The notes below the pieces were generated by a model. That model was not told where the DNA came from. It made no database searches and saw nothing but the letters and a program-made list of their open reading frames with translations. The position numbers and the translations under genes are program-made. This document shows, piece by piece, positions 1 to 6,700 of a stretch of 8,518 bases of DNA; within the stretch, counting starts at the first letter, position 1, and the number at the start of each line of letters is the position of its first letter. This stretch comes from Candidatus Aenigmatarchaeota archaeon (GTDB lineage: Archaea > Aenigmatarchaeota > Aenigmatarchaeia > QMZP01 > QMZT01), in the NCBI GenBank assembly GCA_023128965.1, contig JAGMCY010000135.1, positions 1 through 8,518 of the forward strand, written 5' to 3'.

Positions 1-726
1 TACTTCTTCTTCCAGATCATGGATGAGGAGAACGAATGGAACACCTCAATAATCAGCCTTCCGACCCTTGAACGTTCAAACATAACCATAGAGTATAGAG
101 AGGGGAACAACTCAGAGGTCTCCATTACTTCCGATTCTTCGAATTCCACGCTTTTCTTGCTCAACGTGAGCGATGACGATAACCAAACAGTTCCGCTTCC
201 GATGAACATTACGATTTACGTGCAGAAGAACGATACTGACTGGGATTCCGGTTTCATTAACCAAACTAATTCCTCGGGCTATCTCGTCTACAACTTCGCA
301 CCTAACTGCTCTTACGAGGCGGGGATAAGGAAGTGGTATGCGGAATCGACAGACATTTATTACGAGCAGAAGCAGACCGAGAACTTCACGGTTATAATGA
401 ACGGCACGCTCGTCAACACACTGATCACACCACAAGGACTGGAAGTGCTTCGCAGCTTGAACGTAACGATTCAGGTCAGGGTGAACGATAGTTGTGGGAA
501 AAACATAACAGACGCTAACCTTACGATTCGCATGGTCAGCAACAAAACAAGCCAAACGTTCTACTGCGATAATATCACGCATGTTGGAGATGGGTACTAC
601 AACTGCACGTTCAACACGTCTTCCCCTTCTGTGATGCCTGCGATGGGATACGAAATAATAGTAAATTCTTCGAAAGAATCATATATTTCGGACCTAATAT
701 CAGTAAACTATTCGTTAACCTCCTCG
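1..726 (+). repeat. Repeat unit 1 (partial): end of module A, modules B and C
   Basis: Residues 1-242. The window opens near the A/B boundary, so most of module A is missing. Module B has the Asp turn V56-S-D58-D-D60, the T-N-S-S-G turn at 89-93 and the Asn-Cys strand with C103, followed by a W-containing strand (W112). The second module-B cysteine found in units 3-6 is absent here, where the equivalent block reads Tyr-Tyr near 120. Module C has D163-S-C165, C189 and C202 (in Y-Y-N-C). The unit ends where the next begins with F-F-I-E-T-K-P. It matches unit 4 well: W-D-S-G, T-N-S-S-G and the B cysteine all recur exactly 1,025 residues later. Eighteen or more sequons are present. Confidence 0.85.
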
Positions 727-3700
727 TTCTTCATCGAAACCAAGCCCGTTATCGAGAACAATACGTGGTCGTTAACGCCTTCTGAAGACTGGGGTTGGGG
801 AGAGACATATACATTCACGGTTAACGTGAGTGACGAGGACGATGACAACATGACCATGGAGATATGGGTTAACGTGAGCACGGGCTGGGATAACATATAC
901 ACAAACTCCACCGTAAAAGGTGTTAACCAAACTGTTACGTACGTCTACAGCGGGTTTGATAACGATGATATCGGCCAGAGGCAATACGTTATAAACGTGA
1001 CAGATGATGGTGACTACCCGAGAAGTGGAGGTTCTTCCTACAACGACACCACCCCGATTGAAAACTTCACTCTGGACAAGGATAACATTTCAATCGAAAT
1101 ATTGCTAGGGAATGAATCGGTTGTCCAGAGGAATGTGGATTCCTTCACCTTCAAGGTCAGGGTATGGGACATAGACAAAGACCCAGATGAAACGATAGGC
1201 AATGCGCAAAAAGGTAAATTCTGGTACACGGAAGATGAGGAAACCTGGATAGAATACCCGTCTGCTGGATACAAATATACAAATGAAAACGGTAACCTCA
1301 CCTTTGAGTCATCAGAAATCGGCGGCGTTAACTGTTCGTTTGAGGTTCGTCCGCAGAAATGGAAAGCTGGCATACTAACGGAAACTGAATACAAGGATAC
1401 GAACTCCACGAACGTGTCATGGACTGTTGTCACCACCCCGCTCAACGCAAGCATGTGGCTTTCTAGCGACCATTATCTGAGAGGTGTGGACAACATAACA
1501 TCCACCGCGAATATAACGGAATCAGACGGTTGCGGTCAGGTTAGTGGGGCGTGCGTTGTCTTCCATGTACCCCAGGAAAACGAAGACTGCCCATTGAGCG
1601 GGTGCGCGCCGGAAATAGGGAACGGCATATACGAGTGCAACATCACCCCAGATAGGCATGTTGGCTGGAACCCGGGTATTTGGTATAACGTGACCATGAA
1701 CGCTACGAAAACGTATTACAACGGGACGTCTTTATGGGATAATGAAAGCGAACTGTTCTATCTTGCGACCAACCCGTATTTCACGGGTCTGCAGGCGATA
1801 AGATCAGGAGGCTCTGGCTCAACAGGAGGTTGGGGGGAAACATGGGAGTTCCAGGCGGACCTTTATGATTTAGACAGCGACTACAACAATGTCTCGCTTT
1901 ACGTGAACCTGACGGGCGGATGGGAGAAGATAGATGAGTCCTTAAACGAACAGACAGGATCTGTCAGCTTCCCGAATCATCAATTCAATTGTTCTGCCCT
2001 GCAAGGCCAATCATCAAGCCAGAAAAAATTCAACTTCACATCGATCGATGTGTGGAACTACACGAACACGTCTGTCGCGAACTTCACGCTTGAAAAGGAC
2101 GATACGTCAGGACTTGAATCTTCAGGTTATGGTGTTTCGATAGACAGGGATTTCGACGATACAGAGATCTTTGTGATATACATAGTAGATGATGACAATG
2201 GTTCTGTAAACGTGGGGTCAGGAGTGGATGGGGCGTTCTGGACGACAACAAACGCTTCCCAACCCTCTGTTTACATCGTGGCTGCCACGAACCAGACCGA
2301 TTCCGGCGGTTATCTGAGATACACATTCAACCCGAACTGTTCGTACACTGTTGGAGACCACTACTGGAGAGCAGGAGTGTATCAAACAGATACGTGTTAC
2401 AAGGGAGCGAGTTCCGCCACTGACCCCGAAAACACCGATGCTCTCCCCATAACCATTTTGGGGCAGCTCAAAACGAACCTGACAGAACCAAACGAGACAT
2501 ACGCCTCGAACATCCTGGTCGGGGATAACGTGACGTTCAGGTTCGGCGTTCCGACTGACTGCAGCGGGATAGGGATAAACGAGAGCTACCAGACAGGCTT
2601 ATCGGTTGTCAAGCTTGAGCTGCAGGACCCGGATAGTCAGTGGGAGAATTGCACGCAGGGCGGGAGTATAAACGACGAAGGGAACGGCTGGTATAACTGC
2701 ACATGGGAAACAAAATGGCACAAAGGTGGGAATTACACAGTCAGGATGACTGTGAAGAAAACTCCGGACTACAACGACAACATAACGGTTCTGACGGATT
2801 ATCTCTACCTCAACAACACTCCCCCCGACTACGGGAACTTCTCTGTTGACCCGTTGGAAGACGGCTGGGGTGCGGTATTCAACTACAGCGTTGACGCATG
2901 GGATTTGCAGGAGGATAACGTCACGTGTAAGCTCTTCGTGAAAACGAACAATTACGGGGGGCAGTGGATTTTGAAGAACCAAACCATAGTCTATGGAGGG
3001 AGGAGCAAGTGTTCGCTGACCGTGAGCGATTTCGATTGTCTTGACATAGGAGACGATTCAGTTAATGCGTACATGTTCGAGCTTGATGACGAAACCAATC
3101 TCTTTAACGCGACCAGCCAGAGCGGACCGAACATAACCGTGGACAGTGTTGATATTTCGTATTACTACGGGAACCTCTCGAAAGTGAACAGGTCTAATGA
3201 TGAGCCTGAAAACACGACTTTGCTTATGGTCTTCGTGAATGATACCGACAATGGTCAGCCCGCGGATGCGAATGTGACTTTCTGGGTGACCACTAACTCC
3301 TCTGACCCAGACAGCTGGGACTCAGGAAATGTAACCGTAACGAACTCCTCTGGTCATGCGAATGTTTCTTTCAACCCGGGCTGCACTCCGAAGTATTCGG
3401 TCGGAAACCAGTCATGGAAGGCAGGGGTCACGGATGGATGTTACGCAGAGGTCAACACTACGAAAGAGTTTAACTTAACCATTTACGGGACACTGAGCAA
3501 TACAATCTACACCGATGAATTGGGTGTGGGTTCTCAAGTTCTGAGGGGTAACAACATCACAGAACAGGTTTATGTGGAGAGCGATTGTTGGGATGAGATG
3601 AATGATGCGAACGTCATGATAGAGTTGATAAACGAAGATAACGTTACCATCTATAACTGTACGCCTGTATACCTCACCCCTTCGGATGGGGTTTACGAAT

Positions 3701-6700
3701 GCAAATGGAATACGACAGGGATGAAAGCTAGGTGGTACGACACAAGGGCGAATTCCTCCCGAACTTTGTACAACTTTAACACCACCACACTAGAAAACCA
3801 CTTCTTCATAGAGACAAAGCCGGAACTTTTCAATGAAATGGTCCTTAAAAATCCGGCAGGATGGGGCGAGGAAAGGCTATTTAACGTAACTGTGGATGAC
3901 GAGGACACAGATAATGTGACGGTTCAGCTTTATATACGATGTCTGGAGACAGCAACGGGAAGCTGTCCGGGGATATACAGCGATAATGACTGGCACATGG
4001 AAAACGAAATCATTATTGAAGCCCCGGTAAACGAGATCATACAGCTGAACCTTAGTGATAATTTCTACGGGATAAAATGTCCGACCATAGGTAACTGGAG
4101 TTACAGGTTTAATGCAACTGATGATCGCGTTTACAAGAATTCGACAGCACCGCATAACTTCACTGTTGAAAAGAATGACGTTATATACCAACCTTCCGCT
4201 GGCTACGACAACCCAATGGTGTGGAGGAATGGAACCGATTCCGTGCTTCTGAGCGTCCGGGTGTGGGACAACGACAGCGGGGAGTACATAGGACTCGGAA
4301 ACGCAACGGTATGGGTTACGAATAACGCTTCGGACCCGAATTCGTGGGATCAGGGGAAGTACATGACTGTTGATGGAGACGGTTATATAAACTTCAGCTT
4401 CTTTGACGATGGCGAAATGCCGATACACGAATGCAATTACACAGTTGGTTTGCATAACTGGACTGCGGGGATGGGCGGAATAAATGAGGATAATTGTTAT
4501 AAGACCTCGAATTCCTCCATATACAACCTGTCGATCTGGTCAGAGCTCAGGCCGGATGTGGTAAGCCCGACCGGAACACAGGGTTTCCTTGATGGGGATT
4601 TGATAAACATAAGCGGTTACGTGGAGGATGATTGTTCATACAGGTTGCCTCATGGTGCGGAAGGTGTTACTCTTGATCCATCGAGCGGTACGCAGAGGTA
4701 TATACTTGAGGGAGAAGGTGGCTACCCGACAACTTATTGTACAGGAAATTGGCAGGAAGAAGAAGGTTGGTACAACTGTTCATGGCCTTCAGGATTGAGA
4801 AGATGTAAGTGGGATATAATAATGAGTGTTGATAAGGATTATTACGCCCCTAACTCGACCACTGAGGTTGAGGCCTTCCATTTGGGAACGGCTCCCTGGC
4901 TTTCTAACCCCAGTGTTAGCCCAACTAGCGAGGGGTGGGGTTACAGATTCGCATTCCAGGTTGACTTCGGGGATTCCGACCGGAATCCTAACGACATCTC
5001 GCTTTGGAAGAGTTTAGATAATCAGTCTTGGGACTTTGTCGACATAGAGGAGAACAAGATATCTTCATCAACGACTATTACTTTCTACGAACGCTTCACC
5101 TGCGCGGATTCCAACCAAACGCCTGGAAAAGTGAACTACTACAAGTTCAACGTCACCGATCCCTACAACTACACGGATGAAACCTCCCCCTTGACGTTCA
5201 ACATCACGGAGGACAGCGTAACCCTGACTTTAAACTACTCCGCGAGCAGCGATGAGGTCAGGAGGATAGGGAGCGATCAAGCGCTTCTGAAATTCAGGAT
5301 AAGGGATGATGATTACAGCTATCAGAACCCGAACGGGAGTTATTATCCGAGCGGGGTGGATGGTCTCGTATGGGTAACCGGCAACGGAACGAATTACACC
5401 AACGTCCTCCAGTGTACATCGAGTGACGGGCATTGTGAGGTCAATTACAACCCGAACTGTTCGACCTCTCTTGCTGGCATACAGCAATGGAAAGGAGGGA
5501 CGAACGACACGTGTTACGAATACGAGAATTCAACAAACGAGACAGTCGATGTTATCGGGCAGCTTTACGTCTCCATCGTGAACCCTGTCCCGAACATAAT
5601 AATCAACAGGAACACAACCGCTGTCTTCAATGCAACTGTTAAGGATGATTGCAATCTTTCGATAAACGATTCGACCGTTACGTGGTATAACGAGAGCTGG
5701 GATATTTTGAATTCGAGTTACAACACCACGTGGCTTGTCCCGTACAACTACCCGCTGGGTCCGAATGTGATAAGGGCGAACACTAGCAGAACGAATTACG
5801 ACGGGAACACGAACTCGACCAGCCTGTACATATACGGATGGGCCGAGCTTGATGAGATGTATCCGCCTAACGAAACGGTTTACCTTGCAAGCGGCACTTC
5901 CAAAATTATCAAATGTCACATTAGGGATGCGAACACGCTCATGAACCTCACGAACTACACAGTGGATTTCTACATCAACGACACATACGATGATACGTCG
6001 AACACGAGCGATCAGGCAGGGGAGGAGGGAAACGCCTCGTTCTTCTTCAGCACGAACAGGCCGGCAGGCTGGTATAAACTGACATGCAAGATAAACAGCA
6101 GTTCCTACTGGTACTACAACGTTTCCACCCCGAACATAACCCATCTGGTTCGCGTTTCCCGTCCGCTTATAATAGACCAGATAGTCAGAGACCCTTCAAA
6201 CGGGAAGATATTCAGGAATGATACAAGCGGATATTCTCCGTATCAGGTCAACATAACCGTCCACTTGGAGGATGCGGATCTGCCGGGTGCGGGAGCGGAT
6301 AACGCGACGGTGTGGTTTTATAATCACTCCCACGCGTACATAGGGAACTGTACGACTAACTCTTCTGGATGGTGTAACCAATCGATCTCCTGGAATCCGG
6401 ATGACGGGACAACCCCTGATTATTACACGATATACATAAACGCAACGAAACCATCAACGAACGAACCTTCGGTCACAAACACCACGGTCATTGATGTGAT
6501 GGGGATATACATAGCGAACATAACATCTCCTGTTAACGGATCATTATACGGCAAGGGGGTTAACATCCCCTTTAATGCGAGCATACGCGACGAAAACTGG
6601 AACTGGTTCATAGGAACCATGTGGGTGTACTGGTACAACGACACGGGGGACTTCATAGAGGATACGATTTCAGGAGAAGAGGAATTGTTTTATTCGGGTA

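Noticed and set aside
19..21. In-frame ATG at codon 7 as the gene start
   Set aside because: The frame is open and in register with the repeat upstream of it, module A of unit 1 is already under way, and there is no signal peptide or ribosome site; the true start lies before the window.
112..582. Minus-strand ORF of 156 codons
   Set aside because: It lies opposite the continuous + strand frame. Its Val/Ile/Arg-rich, domain-less translation is what the complement of Asn (AAC/AAT gives GTT/ATT) and Thr-rich coding sequence produces. The same holds for the other minus-strand ORFs, such as 2599-2982 and 7995-8336.
1801..1830. Gly/Ser-rich stretch (residues 601-610) as a low-complexity linker marking a domain fusion or assembly join
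   Set aside because: It sits at the normal A-module turn before G-W-G-E, spacing to both neighbours is regular (345 residues each), and the frame is unbroken, so it is a small loop insertion.
3877..4455. Minus-strand ORF of 192 codons
   Set aside because: It is a long antisense shadow of repeat unit 5, with no recognisable motif and no gap in the + strand frame that would leave room for a gene.
4826..5017. + strand ORF of 63 codons in frame 2
   Set aside because: It overlaps the main frame in unit 5/6, where frame 1 carries the conserved F-x-x-x-T-x-P and G-W-G motifs; nothing supports a second product.
1..5823. CRISPR array or DNA-level satellite as the source of the periodicity
   Set aside because: The period is about 1.03 kb, the copies are diverged at DNA level with synonymous changes, and the similarity exists in the translated frame only.
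5530..6144. Minus-strand ORF of 204 codons, the longest antisense frame
   Set aside because: It covers unit 6 and the following module on the opposite strand. Its Val-rich composition follows from Asn codons, and the + frame shows continuous repeat landmarks across it.
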